A DNA stretch of 45,959 nt from Myxococcales bacterium (GTDB taxonomy: Bacteria > Myxococcota_A > Polyangia > Polyangiales > Ga0077539): assembly GCA_013298625.1 (NCBI GenBank), contig JAAFIF010000082.1, positions 1 to 45,959 on the forward strand, written 5' to 3'. Both the position numbers and the translations under genes were made by a program. The notes under the pieces were generated by a model. It searched no databases, was not told the DNA's origin, and worked only from the letters and a program-made list of their open reading frames with translations. The first letter of the stretch is position 1. Each line of letters opens with the position of its first letter. Positions 1 through 6,442 of the stretch are shown here, piece by piece.

Positions 1-222
1 GAGGTCACCGACGAGCTTGGCGTACGCCGAGTCCTTGAGGGCGTGGCGAATGACCGTGTTCTTGACGACACGGTACTCGACCTTCACCTTCTTGAACTCA
101 CGACGCAGCAGGCTGATCTGGCCGACCGACAGACCCTTGAAGTCCACCAGGGCGACGGAGATCGCCTTGTCGAACTTGCCCTTGATCTCCGCGATCGCCG
201 CGGACTTCTCGGTGCGGTTCAT
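1..222 (-). CDS. rplJ: 50S ribosomal protein L10, N-terminal part (cut by window edge)
   Basis: L10 is the base of the ribosomal stalk and binds the L7/L12 dimers. The 74 codons present start with MNRTEKSAAI and contain the family segments ALVDFKGLSVGQISLLR and EYRVVKNTVIRHAL, so the identification is firm. The ATG at 220-222 is preceded by GAGGAGG, a strong ribosome binding site that lies inside the last codons of rplA. Only one base separates the rplA stop from this start, so the two are very probably translationally coupled. The usual L10 leader RNA between rplA and rplJ has no room here. The gene continues beyond base 1. Confidence 0.95.
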   Translation of the reverse strand, partial: MNRTEKSAAIAEIKGKFDKAISVALVDFKGLSVGQISLLRREFKKVKVEYRVVKNTVIRHALKDSAYAKLVGDL

Positions 223-223
223 C

Positions 224-937
224 TCAGGCCTCCTCAGTCTTCGTTGCCGTGAACACCGCGGTGTCGACCTTCACGCCCGGGCCCATCGTCGTCGAGAGCG
301 TGATGCTCTTGAGGTACGTGCCCTTGGCGCTCGGCGGCTTCGCGCGCACCAGCGCGTTGACCAGTGCCGTCGCGTTCTCGCGGATCGCTTCGGGGGTGAA
401 GCTCGCCTTGCCGAGACGCGCGTGCACGATGCCCGCCTTCTCGACACGGTACTCCACCTTGCCGCCCTTGGACTCACGGACGGCGTTCGACACGTCGAAC
501 GTCACCGTGCCGACCTTCGGGTTCGGCATGAGTCCGCGGGGACCGAGGACCTTACCGAGCTTACCGACCTGACCCATCATGTCCGGGGTGGCAATGACGC
601 GGTCGAAATCGAGAAAGCCGTCAGCGACCTTCTGCACGAGCTCTTCGGCGCCGACGTGGTCGGCTCCTGCAGCCTGCGCGTCCTTCGCCTTGTCGCCCTT
701 CGCGAACACGAGCACTCGCACCGTCTGACCAGTGCCGTGCGGCAGCACGATGGCGCCGCGGACCATCTGATCGGCGTGCTTCGGGTTCACCCCGAGTCGC
801 ACGGCGATCTCGACGGTCTCGTCGAACTTCGCCTTCGCGCCCTTCTTCACCAGCGACGCTGCCTCGTCGAGCGAGTAGCGCTTCGCTGTGTCGATCTCTT
901 TATTGATCGACTGGCGCTTCTTGGAGATCTTCGCCAT
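224..937 (-). CDS. rplA: 50S ribosomal protein L1
   Basis: L1 binds 23S rRNA at the E-site stalk and in many bacteria represses its own operon by binding mRNA. The 237-residue product has the usual length and the family motifs, including DETVEIAVRLGVNPKHADQ near residue 40, VLVFAKGDKA and GPRGLMPNPKVGTVT near residue 130. The start ATG at 935-937 follows GGAGGAGTTGA, a good ribosome binding site. An unusually long 230-base spacer with a hairpin separates it from rplK upstream, while rplJ follows after a single base. Confidence 0.97.
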   Translation of the reverse strand: MAKISKKRQSINKEIDTAKRYSLDEAASLVKKGAKAKFDETVEIAVRLGVNPKHADQMVRGAIVLPHGTGQTVRVLVFAKGDKAKDAQAAGADHVGAEELVQKVADGFLDFDRVIATPDMMGQVGKLGKVLGPRGLMPNPKVGTVTFDVSNAVRESKGGKVEYRVEKAGIVHARLGKASFTPEAIRENATALVNALVRAKPPSAKGTYLKSITLSTTMGPGVKVDTAVFTATKTEEA

Positions 938-999
938 TCAACTCCTCCTGCGGCCCAGCTCTGTGATCGCGCTCGTCACGCGTTCGCTCACCAGGCCTC

Positions 1000-1041
1000 C
1001 CACCGCGAACCTTCGCACCATTGCGGAGGCACCTTCGGTGG
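1000..1041 (-). other. 42-nt hairpin in the rplK-rplA spacer, possible mRNA leader element
   Basis: In the RNA sense (minus strand) an outer CCACCG/CGGTGG stem encloses an inner hairpin whose arms CCTCCGC and GCGAAGG flank an AATGGT loop. It lies about 63 bases before the rplA start, in the 230-base spacer 938-1167 that has no gene of its own. It could be a regulatory leader for the rplAJ part of the operon, such as an L1 or L10 binding site. I could not match it convincingly to the known L10 leader core, so its identity is open. Confidence 0.35.
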
Positions 1042-1167
1042 TCATTGACCGCTCGCGCGACTCGCTCGGCGACAAGCGAAGCGACCCGATGCGCGAGCAT
1101 CCCGAGCCGTTCGCCCTCTGTGATCCCGCGCTGAGCGCGATGACCGCAGAGGTCGCCGATGAAACTC

Positions 1168-1593
1168 TCAGCCCTCGATCTCGATGCCCATCGAGCGCGC
1201 GGTGCCCATGATCATCCGCTTGGCCGACTCGAGGCTGTCGCAGTTGAGGTCGGGCATCTTCTGCTGCGCGATCTCGACGACCTTCGACATCGGAAGCTTG
1301 CCGATCTTCTCGCGGTTGGGCTTCGCGCTGCCCTTGTCCTTGCCGAGCGCCTTCACGAGAAGGACCGACGCAGGAGGGGTCTTCAGCTCGTACGTGAAGC
1401 TCTTGTCCGAGAAGATGGTGATCACGACCGGGATCGTGATGCCCTTCTGGCTCGCCGTCTTCGCGTTGAAGTCCTTGATGAACATCGGGATGTTCACGCC
1501 CGCGGCACCGAGAACCGGTCCGATCGGGGGGCCCGGCTTGGCTTCGCCGCCCGGGCACTGGATCTTGATCTGTCCGACAACTTTCTTCGCCAT
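1168..1593 (-). CDS. rplK: 50S ribosomal protein L11
   Basis: L11 binds the GTPase-associated centre of 23S rRNA. The 141-residue product has standard length. It begins MAKKVVGQIKIQCPGGEAKP and carries the conserved PPIGPVLGAAGVNIPMF segment near residue 22 and the C-terminal GTARSMGIEIEG motif. It sits in the conserved secE-nusG-rplK-rplA-rplJ order. The spacer to nusG is 304 bases, longer than usual, so rplK may have a promoter of its own. Confidence 0.98.
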   Translation of the reverse strand: MAKKVVGQIKIQCPGGEAKPGPPIGPVLGAAGVNIPMFIKDFNAKTASQKGITIPVVITIFSDKSFTYELKTPPASVLLVKALGKDKGSAKPNREKIGKLPMSKVVEIAQQKMPDLNCDSLESAKRMIMGTARSMGIEIEG

Positions 1594-1897
1594 GATCGAT
1601 CGTCCTCGAAGCTGTGCTAGCGGCCGTGGCGTTCGCTCTGCTCGCGCATCGAGCGAGCGATCACCGTTGGCCTCGCACGATCCAGAGTCACAGCGGCGGA
1701 GGCCGTGCAGGTCGTGCTGTGCATCACCAATCGTCTAACTAAGCACCGTGAAGAGATACCCTCGGGGCCCACCGCACGCGCGATGAACAACGGGGGCGGC
1801 CGTCTACCGCAATTTTGCGTCGCGTCCAAGCCCCCTCGTGCACTTTTTTCAGTCGATCGTGCGCGATCTCTGGAGCTCCGGCGTCGACGCTAGGCCT
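1594..1897. other. 304-base intergenic region between nusG and rplK
   Basis: There is no ORF with family resemblance and no clear Rho-independent terminator. A weak GATCG-CGCA-CGATC hairpin lies close to the nusG end on the minus strand, followed by an A-run rather than a T-run, so it does not read as a terminator. A separate promoter or leader for rplK could sit here. I see no convincing -35/-10 pair. Confidence 0.4.
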
Positions 1898-2431
1898 TCA
1901 CGCTGTGATTTTCTCGACCTCGCTGTAGCCGAGCTCGACCGGCGTGGGCCGGCCGAAGATCGGGACGATGACCTTCACCTTCTGGCGGTCGGCCTTCACT
2001 TCTTCGACCGTTCCAGAGAAGTTGGCGAAGGCGCCAGAGACCACGCGGACCTGATCGCCCACGTCGAAGTGCGCGCGCACCGCGGCGGGAGAAGTACCCT
2101 TCTCCATCTGGTCGACGATCGCCTGGATCTCTTTGTCCTTCACGGGCGCAGGGTTCTGGTCGCCGATGAAGCCGGTCACCTTCGGCGTCTCCTTCACCAG
2201 GTGCCACGTCTGCTCGTTCATCTCCATCTGGACGAACACGTAGCCCGGGTAGAAGCGCCGCTTCTCGGTGCGCGACTTGCCGTTGCGGTTGACCTGCACT
2301 TCTTCGGACGGAACGAGGATCTCGCCGAAGAGCTTCTGCATGCCCGCGTTCTTGATGCGCTCTTGAAGGCTGGACTTTACCTGGCCTTCGAAGCCGCTGT
2401 ACGCCTGAATGATGTAGTACCGCATCGCCAT
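1898..2431 (-). CDS. nusG: Transcription termination/antitermination factor NusG
   Basis: NusG binds RNA polymerase at the clamp helices, raises processivity and links polymerase to Rho or to ribosomal S10. The 177-residue protein opens MAMRYYIIQAYSGFE, the typical NGN-domain start. It has the NGN signature FYPGYVFVQMEM near residue 65, and a C-terminal KOW domain with DQVRVVSGAFANFSGTVEEV near residue 125. Start and length fit the family. It lies downstream of secE across a 332-base spacer containing a strong hairpin. Confidence 0.98.
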   Translation of the reverse strand: MAMRYYIIQAYSGFEGQVKSSLQERIKNAGMQKLFGEILVPSEEVQVNRNGKSRTEKRRFYPGYVFVQMEMNEQTWHLVKETPKVTGFIGDQNPAPVKDKEIQAIVDQMEKGTSPAAVRAHFDVGDQVRVVSGAFANFSGTVEEVKADRQKVKVIVPIFGRPTPVELGYSEVEKITA

Positions 2432-2763
2432 GGGCGCGCCTCGTTCACGTTCGCGCCGCGCTCACCACGCGGCGTGTTCTGCTTCGGCCGCACAGGGAAA
2501 TCGCCCGCGCTGCTCACGCACACCATTGGGTGAGCACCGCGAGGACCGATGTGTCCCCGTGCGAGGGACGCGAGTGCTACCACGCGCCCGACACCATGTC
2601 ACCAGGGGCTCCGCGAGATTTTCGCGCGCTCCCTCGCGTTAGCCTCCGACCGAACGGCCGCCAACGCTGCGAAGCGCCCGCTCACTCCCCCAAATGCAGA
2701 CAGCGGGAAGACCTCTGAAAGGTCTCACCCGCTGCTCTCCCACCCGCTCAGCACACGCGGTCG
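2432..2763. other. 332-base intergenic region between secE and nusG
   Basis: secE and nusG are often almost adjacent, so this gap is long for the locus. It contains a 34-base hairpin close to the secE end (annotated separately) and otherwise no gene I can support. Short ORFs on both strands have no recognisable family features and look like products of high GC content. Confidence 0.4.
2701..2734 (-). terminator. Strong hairpin after secE, possible terminator or attenuator
   Basis: In minus-strand RNA the arms CAGCGGG and CCCGCTG enclose AGACCT-TTCAG-AGGTCT, giving 13 base pairs with a small internal loop. It begins 30 bases after the secE stop. The downstream sequence TCTGCATTTG is a poor U-tract, so intrinsic termination is uncertain. 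Partial attenuation between secE and nusG, or an RNA processing or stability role, is equally possible. Confidence 0.5.
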
Positions 2764-3150
2764 CTACTTGACCAGCCACTCGGTGAGGAAGCCCCACACG
2801 CGGTCCATCAAGAAGATCACACCAGCGGCCACGACGGACGTCACCAGCACGATGAACGTGGCCGTCTGCGTCTCTTGCTTGGTGGGCCAGGTCACCGCGG
2901 CGAGCTCGTCGATGATCTCTTTCGAGAGCATGCGGATCCGCTCGTTCTTCCACGCCCAGACCACCGCAAGGATGCCCGCGACAACGCCGATCAGCGAGGC
3001 GACGGCGTCGTGGCCCTCCCACGCTTTGTCGACGATGTTGTGCACCAGCCACGCGACGACGATCCCGCCGACGAAGTAGCCCGTGTACAGGTACTTCTGC
3101 ACCCCGAGTTGGAGTGATCCGGTGGCGCGGGGTTCAGTCTGCGTCGACAA
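2764..3150 (-). CDS. secE: Preprotein translocase subunit SecE
   Basis: SecE clamps the SecY channel in the inner membrane. The 128-residue protein has the conserved amphipathic helix and hinge (IIDELAAVTWPTKQETQTAT near residue 83) followed by the essential C-terminal membrane helix. Two additional hydrophobic segments come first (residues about 18-38 and 48-66), as in the three-helix SecE of many proteobacteria. The start is TTG at 3148-3150, with AGGAG upstream. The tRNA-Trp gene lies immediately upstream and nusG downstream. Confidence 0.96.
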   Translation of the reverse strand: MSTQTEPRATGSLQLGVQKYLYTGYFVGGIVVAWLVHNIVDKAWEGHDAVASLIGVVAGILAVVWAWKNERIRMLSKEIIDELAAVTWPTKQETQTATFIVLVTSVVAAGVIFLMDRVWGFLTEWLVK

Positions 3151-3182
3151 GGCTAGGGGGCTCCTGACAAGGGATCAGTTTG

Positions 3183-3255
3183 CACGGAACGAGGGACTCG
3201 AACCCACGACCTGCGGATTTGGAATCCGCTGCTCTACCGACTGAGCTAGTTCCGT
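3183..3255 (-). tRNA. tRNA-Trp (anticodon CCA)
   Basis: The acceptor stem ACGGAAC/GTTCCGT closes a full cloverleaf. The anticodon stem GCGGA/TCCGC carries the loop TTCCAAA, giving CCA, and the T-arm contains GGTTCGAGTCC. The 3' CCA is not encoded (the genome reads GCA after the acceptor stem). A tRNA-Trp between tuf/rpmG and secE is the conserved bacterial arrangement. Confidence 0.97.
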
Positions 3256-3265
3256 ATGAAAAGTG

Positions 3266-3430
3266 TCACTTCGTCTCGACGTGCACCGTGTGAGCGTTGC
3301 ACGTCTTGCAGAACTTCTTCAACTCGACCGGCTTCACATCCGGCCGCCTCGCCCGCGAGGTCTTGTAGTTTCTCGCACCGCACACGCTGCAGACCAGCGT
3401 AACGGGCACTCGATCACTTTTTGACCCCAT
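3266..3430 (-). CDS. rpmG: 50S ribosomal protein L33, zinc-ribbon type
   Basis: L33 is a small protein of the large subunit near the E site. The 54-residue product MGSKSDRVPVTLVCSVCGAR... has four Cys in two CxxC pairs (C14/C17 and C41/C44). This marks the zinc-binding form rather than the Cys-free paralogue. The ATG at 3428-3430 gives the standard length. A longer reading frame runs upstream without a family match and was not used. The gene lies between the second EF-Tu-like gene and tRNA-Trp. Confidence 0.95.
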   Translation of the reverse strand: MGSKSDRVPVTLVCSVCGARNYKTSRARRPDVKPVELKKFCKTCNAHTVHVETK

Positions 3431-3507
3431 GGGTTGTTTCGAAGCGGAGCGAGCTTGTAGCGCGTGTTCTCGCCGCCGTCCAGGGGTCTGTCGCGTTGAT
3501 CTCGAAC

Positions 3508-4590
3508 TCAACGGCGGCCAACGCTGTCCTCTGCGCAAACAACGGCCGAGAAGACAGGTTCTTCCCGAAGGTAGTCGTCGATCAGGTCGATCGTCATGCC
3601 GTCGAAGACCCCGACCGGCGTCGCGACCTCGACCCGAAAGCGCACGAGGTCGCCCTCGCCCGGCCGCGAATCGAGCGCGGTGATCCGCGCCGTCGTCGCC
3701 GCGCCGAGCCGACGCGTGCGCACCGCGAACGGCACGAGCCGCCCGTCGAGCAGCCACGGATCCACGCTCCAACCGACGACCTCGAACGAGCTCACCTCGC
3801 GCGCCGCTGCGCGATCGACGACCCAATCGTCGACGTTGGGCTGCGGCCCCGAGAACCGAACGATTTGTGGCCCGAGGCCAAACGGGCTCGAGCGCGCGCT
3901 GCGATCGGCGAGCGCGCGCACCGTGAGTTCGATCGCTTCTGTGCCGTCGAGGATCAGCAGCGATGACGTCTTCGACACGATCCCTTGCGAGCGCGTGAGC
4001 GTGCGCCAACCGTCGAACGTCACCCCCGTGCAGCGAGCGATCACCGGGAGCTCCTGCGCGTACGCGTGCGGGATCGCGCTGCGATCGAGCCACTCGACGA
4101 CCGCGTCGAACGATTCGTCGTCGTCGAGCCTGGCGACGTCGAGCTCGTCTCCGCCCATGCCGAACTCCGTGAGCAGCTCGCGCGCCTCGATCTCGACGAG
4201 GTCGGGAACGCCGTCCGCGGCCCCGCACTCGGTGATGCAGAGCAGCGTCGGGCAGGCCGCGCGCGCGCTGAGCTCGTGCGCAAATCCGCGGGTGCGCGCG
4301 GTGACCGAGCGCCGCGCCGAGAGCACGAGCAGCACCGCGTCGAACGCCCGTGGAATCACACACGGGCTCGGCCCCGACTCGAGCAGCACCGCGTACGAGC
4401 GCTGCGTCGAATGCAGGCTCGCCACGCCGAAGCGCGACCACGGCTCTGGGGGGTTGATGTCCATCGAGGGCCCCAGCTCGAGCACGGGCTTCGGCGCGAG
4501 CGCGCGCTGCAGCGCCGCGAACAGCGTCCACGCGCCGTCCGCTCGCTCGCCGAGGACGAGCACGCAGCTGAAGGGAAACGTCTCGCTCAC
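3508..4590 (-). CDS. Degenerate EF-Tu paralogue without nucleotide-binding motifs
   Basis: The 360-residue product aligns by eye with EF-Tu. LVEIEARELLTEFGMGGDEL matches the EF-Tu LVEMEVRELLSQY region, and AVLLVLSARRSVTARTRG matches ILVVSAADGPMPQTRE. Every GTPase motif is gone: the P-loop position reads GERADGAWT (Lys replaced by Ala), the DCPGH position reads about LESGP, and NKCD reads TECG. The domain 2/3 region is very divergent. I chose GTG at 4588-4590 because EF-Tu similarity begins there; longer starts run into the gene upstream. No Shine-Dalgarno sequence is visible. The frame is open throughout, which argues against a plain pseudogene. A GTP-independent scaffold, RNA-binding or regulatory role is inference. 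Confidence 0.75.
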   Translation of the reverse strand: MSETFPFSCVLVLGERADGAWTLFAALQRALAPKPVLELGPSMDINPPEPWSRFGVASLHSTQRSYAVLLESGPSPCVIPRAFDAVLLVLSARRSVTARTRGFAHELSARAACPTLLCITECGAADGVPDLVEIEARELLTEFGMGGDELDVARLDDDESFDAVVEWLDRSAIPHAYAQELPVIARCTGVTFDGWRTLTRSQGIVSKTSSLLILDGTEAIELTVRALADRSARSSPFGLGPQIVRFSGPQPNVDDWVVDRAAAREVSSFEVVGWSVDPWLLDGRLVPFAVRTRRLGAATTARITALDSRPGEGDLVRFRVEVATPVGVFDGMTIDLIDDYLREEPVFSAVVCAEDSVGRR

Positions 4591-4640
4591 GTCGGGCCAG
4601 TGTGCCGCACGCGCGATCGTGGCGCACTGTCGTGTGCGAC

Positions 4641-5870
4641 TCAGGTGCGATCGTCGAGCGCGACGCCGAGCGCGACCGTGCGATGGCCCTCGCGAAGCAC
4701 GAACCGCGCGCCTGGCTCGATCGCGATCGGGCTCGACAGCTCGAGCTCGACCGTGGCGCTCGTCGCTGGCTGCCATGCCTTGCCCGAGTCGATCCGTCGA
4801 TGCGAGCAGCCGACGCTGGCGCTCTCGCACACGAGCTGCGACTGAAAGCGATCGCGGATCGCCCGCGAAGGCCCGCCGTCCTCTGGCGCGAGCAGCGAGA
4901 GGTCGGCGACGAGCGTTCGTCGCGCGACGATCGAACCGGGCGCCGCGAGCACGACACCGCGACGCAGGTCGACGCGCGGGACGTTCTTCAGCGAGATGCC
5001 GACGAGCTCGCCCGCGCTCGCAACAGCGCGCTTGTGACCAAAGGTCTCGACGCTCGTCACGGCGGCGGTCTGCGTGTCGTCGAAGGTCATGCCGACGAGC
5101 TCGATGAGGTCACCGACGCGCGCGGCTCCCCTTCGCACGAGGCCGGTCGCGGCCGCCCCGAACCGCGGCGCGTAGACGGCAGACTGCACCGAGAGCGCAA
5201 ACGGCCCTTCGTCGTCGCGCGACGGGATCGCGAAGTGCTCGTCGAGCGCGTCCGCGAGCGCGAGGATCGCCACTTGCCATCGCTCGTCACCGCGCAGCGC
5301 GCCGAGCGCCGAGCCGCGAACGACAGGCGTCGAGTCGCCGTCGTAGCCCACGCGCGCGAGCAGCTCGCGGGCCTCGAGCTCGACGAGGTCCACGAGCGCA
5401 GGGTCCGACTGCAGATCGCAGAAATTGACGAACACCACGAGGCGAGAGAGGCCGAGGTGCCGCGCGACCAACACGTGTTCGCGCGTCTGCGCCATCACCG
5501 ATTCGAGCGCAGAGACCACCACGATGGCGGCGTCCATTTGCGCGATGCCGACGAGCGCGTTGGTCGAGAAGCGCGCGAGGCCCGGACAATCGACGTGAGC
5601 GTAGTGCCGGTGGGCGGTCTCGTACTCGAGGTGCCGCGGCGTGACCGTGTGACGGTGATCGGTCTGCGTCGCGAGACCCGCCCGCGTGAGCCAGTCGTAG
5701 TCGCGCGGGACGATCTCGAAGTCACTCGTGCGCTGGTTGAAGCGCGCGAGGACGGCGCTGAGCGCAGCGCTGAGCGTCGTCTTGCCGTGGCCTGCGTGGC
5801 CGATGGCTCCGACATTGCCGTGGGGCTTGCGACGCTCGAGCACCCTCTTCACGAGGGCATTGTTGCGCAC
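4641..5870 (-). CDS. Divergent EF-Tu-like GTPase at the tufB position
   Basis: The 409-residue protein has EF-Tu length and architecture: G domain, about 1-210, then two beta-barrel domains. KPHGNVGAIGHAGHGKTTL (residues 15-33) corresponds to KPHVNVGTIGHVDHGKTTL. HLEYET, QMDAAIVVVSA, QTREHVLVAR and RGSALGAL are also shared. Key changes are GHVDHGKT to GHAGHGKT, DCPGH to DCPGL (residues 94-98, replacing the catalytic His with Leu) and NKCD to NFCD (149-152). The C-terminal SPIAIEPGARFVLREGHRTV matches the EF-Tu end. GTG at 5868-5870 is used, and GTG at codon 7 is an alternative; neither has a clear Shine-Dalgarno. It follows tRNA-Thr(GGT), where tufB lies in E. coli. It may bind nucleotide but hydrolyse it poorly. 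The main EF-Tu must be encoded elsewhere. Confidence 0.85.
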   Translation of the reverse strand: MRNNALVKRVLERRKPHGNVGAIGHAGHGKTTLSAALSAVLARFNQRTSDFEIVPRDYDWLTRAGLATQTDHRHTVTPRHLEYETAHRHYAHVDCPGLARFSTNALVGIAQMDAAIVVVSALESVMAQTREHVLVARHLGLSRLVVFVNFCDLQSDPALVDLVELEARELLARVGYDGDSTPVVRGSALGALRGDERWQVAILALADALDEHFAIPSRDDEGPFALSVQSAVYAPRFGAAATGLVRRGAARVGDLIELVGMTFDDTQTAAVTSVETFGHKRAVASAGELVGISLKNVPRVDLRRGVVLAAPGSIVARRTLVADLSLLAPEDGGPSRAIRDRFQSQLVCESASVGCSHRRIDSGKAWQPATSATVELELSSPIAIEPGARFVLREGHRTVALGVALDDRT

Positions 5871-5994
5871 ACCGTGATGCCGCGCAGCGCGCTCGCGCGA
5901 GGCGCAACCACAACGCCGACTCGGCTCTGTCTCGGCTTGCGCTTCGAGAGAGCCGTGTTGTCGGCGACCGCGAGACCCTCCTGACTCGCTGTAC

Positions 5995-6069
<75 letters not shown>

Positions 6070-6071
6070 GG

Positions 6072-6147
6072 TGGAGCGGGAGACGGGATTCGAACCCGCG
6101 ACATTCAGCTTGGAAGGCTGACGCTCTACCAACTGAGCTACTCCCGC
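6072..6147 (-). tRNA. tRNA-Gly (anticodon TCC)
   Basis: The acceptor stem GCGGGAG/CTCCCGC closes the cloverleaf. The anticodon arm CAGC-CTTCCAA-GCTG gives TCC, and the T-arm has GGTTCGAATCC. CCA is encoded. Only two bases separate it from the following tRNA-Thr, so the cluster must be processed from one transcript. It corresponds to glyT. Confidence 0.97.
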
Positions 6148-6169
6148 GGTTGGTAGAAATTGAAACTTG

Positions 6170-6252
6170 TGGAGAGTAGTGGATTCGAACCACTGTAGGC
6201 ATAAGCCGGCAGATTTACAGTCTGCTCCCTTTGGCCGCTCGGGCAACTCTCC
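6170..6252 (-). tRNA. tRNA-Tyr (anticodon GTA)
   Basis: The 83-base class II tRNA has acceptor stem GGAGAGT/ACTCTCC. The anticodon arm CAGA-CTGTAAA-TCTG gives GTA, and a long variable arm (GGCTTATGCC) is present. CCA is not encoded. It corresponds to tyrU. Confidence 0.97.
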
Positions 6253-6296
6253 GGGAAATGTCACGCAAGTAGTGTCGCTGCGTGCTGCTGTTTCAG

Positions 6297-6369
6297 AGCT
6301 GGCGACGGGACTTGAACCCACAACCACCAGTTTACAAAACTGGCGCTCTACCGATTGAGCTACGCCAGC
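6297..6369 (-). tRNA. tRNA-Thr (anticodon TGT)
   Basis: The acceptor stem GCTGGCG/CGCCAGC closes the cloverleaf. The anticodon arm CCAGT-TTTGTAA-ACTGG gives TGT, and the T-loop is GGTTCAAGTCC. CCA is not encoded. It is the first gene of the cluster, 24 bases downstream of a promoter-like TTGACA/TAGTAG pair, and corresponds to thrU. Confidence 0.97.
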
Positions 6370-6392
6370 AGCTCGCTCGTTGGAGGCCGCGT

Positions 6393-6421
6393 CTACTAGC
6401 CCCGTGCGGAGGGCATGTCAA
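6393..6421 (-). promoter_or_regulatory. Promoter of the tRNA/EF-Tu-like cluster
   Basis: On the minus strand TTGACA (6416-6421) is followed by a 17-base spacer and TAGTAG (6393-6398). The -35 is perfect sigma-70 consensus. The -10 is weak but almost identical to the TAGAAG -10 found with the same spacing before the tRNA-Gln gene at 12335-12363. Predicted transcription starts about 17 bases before tRNA-Thr(TGT). Confidence 0.65.
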
Positions 6422-6442
6422 GATTGAGTGTTCGAATAGTTT

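Noticed and set aside
17..1048. 343-codon plus-strand ORF and many similar ones opposite the ribosomal protein genes
   Set aside because: Antisense to well-identified rplA and rplK; long shadow frames are expected at this GC content and the products have no family features.
938..1167. Assignment of the rplA upstream spacer as the known L10 leader family
   Set aside because: A hairpin is present, but I could not align its core to the L10 leader consensus by eye, so it is left as an unnamed element.
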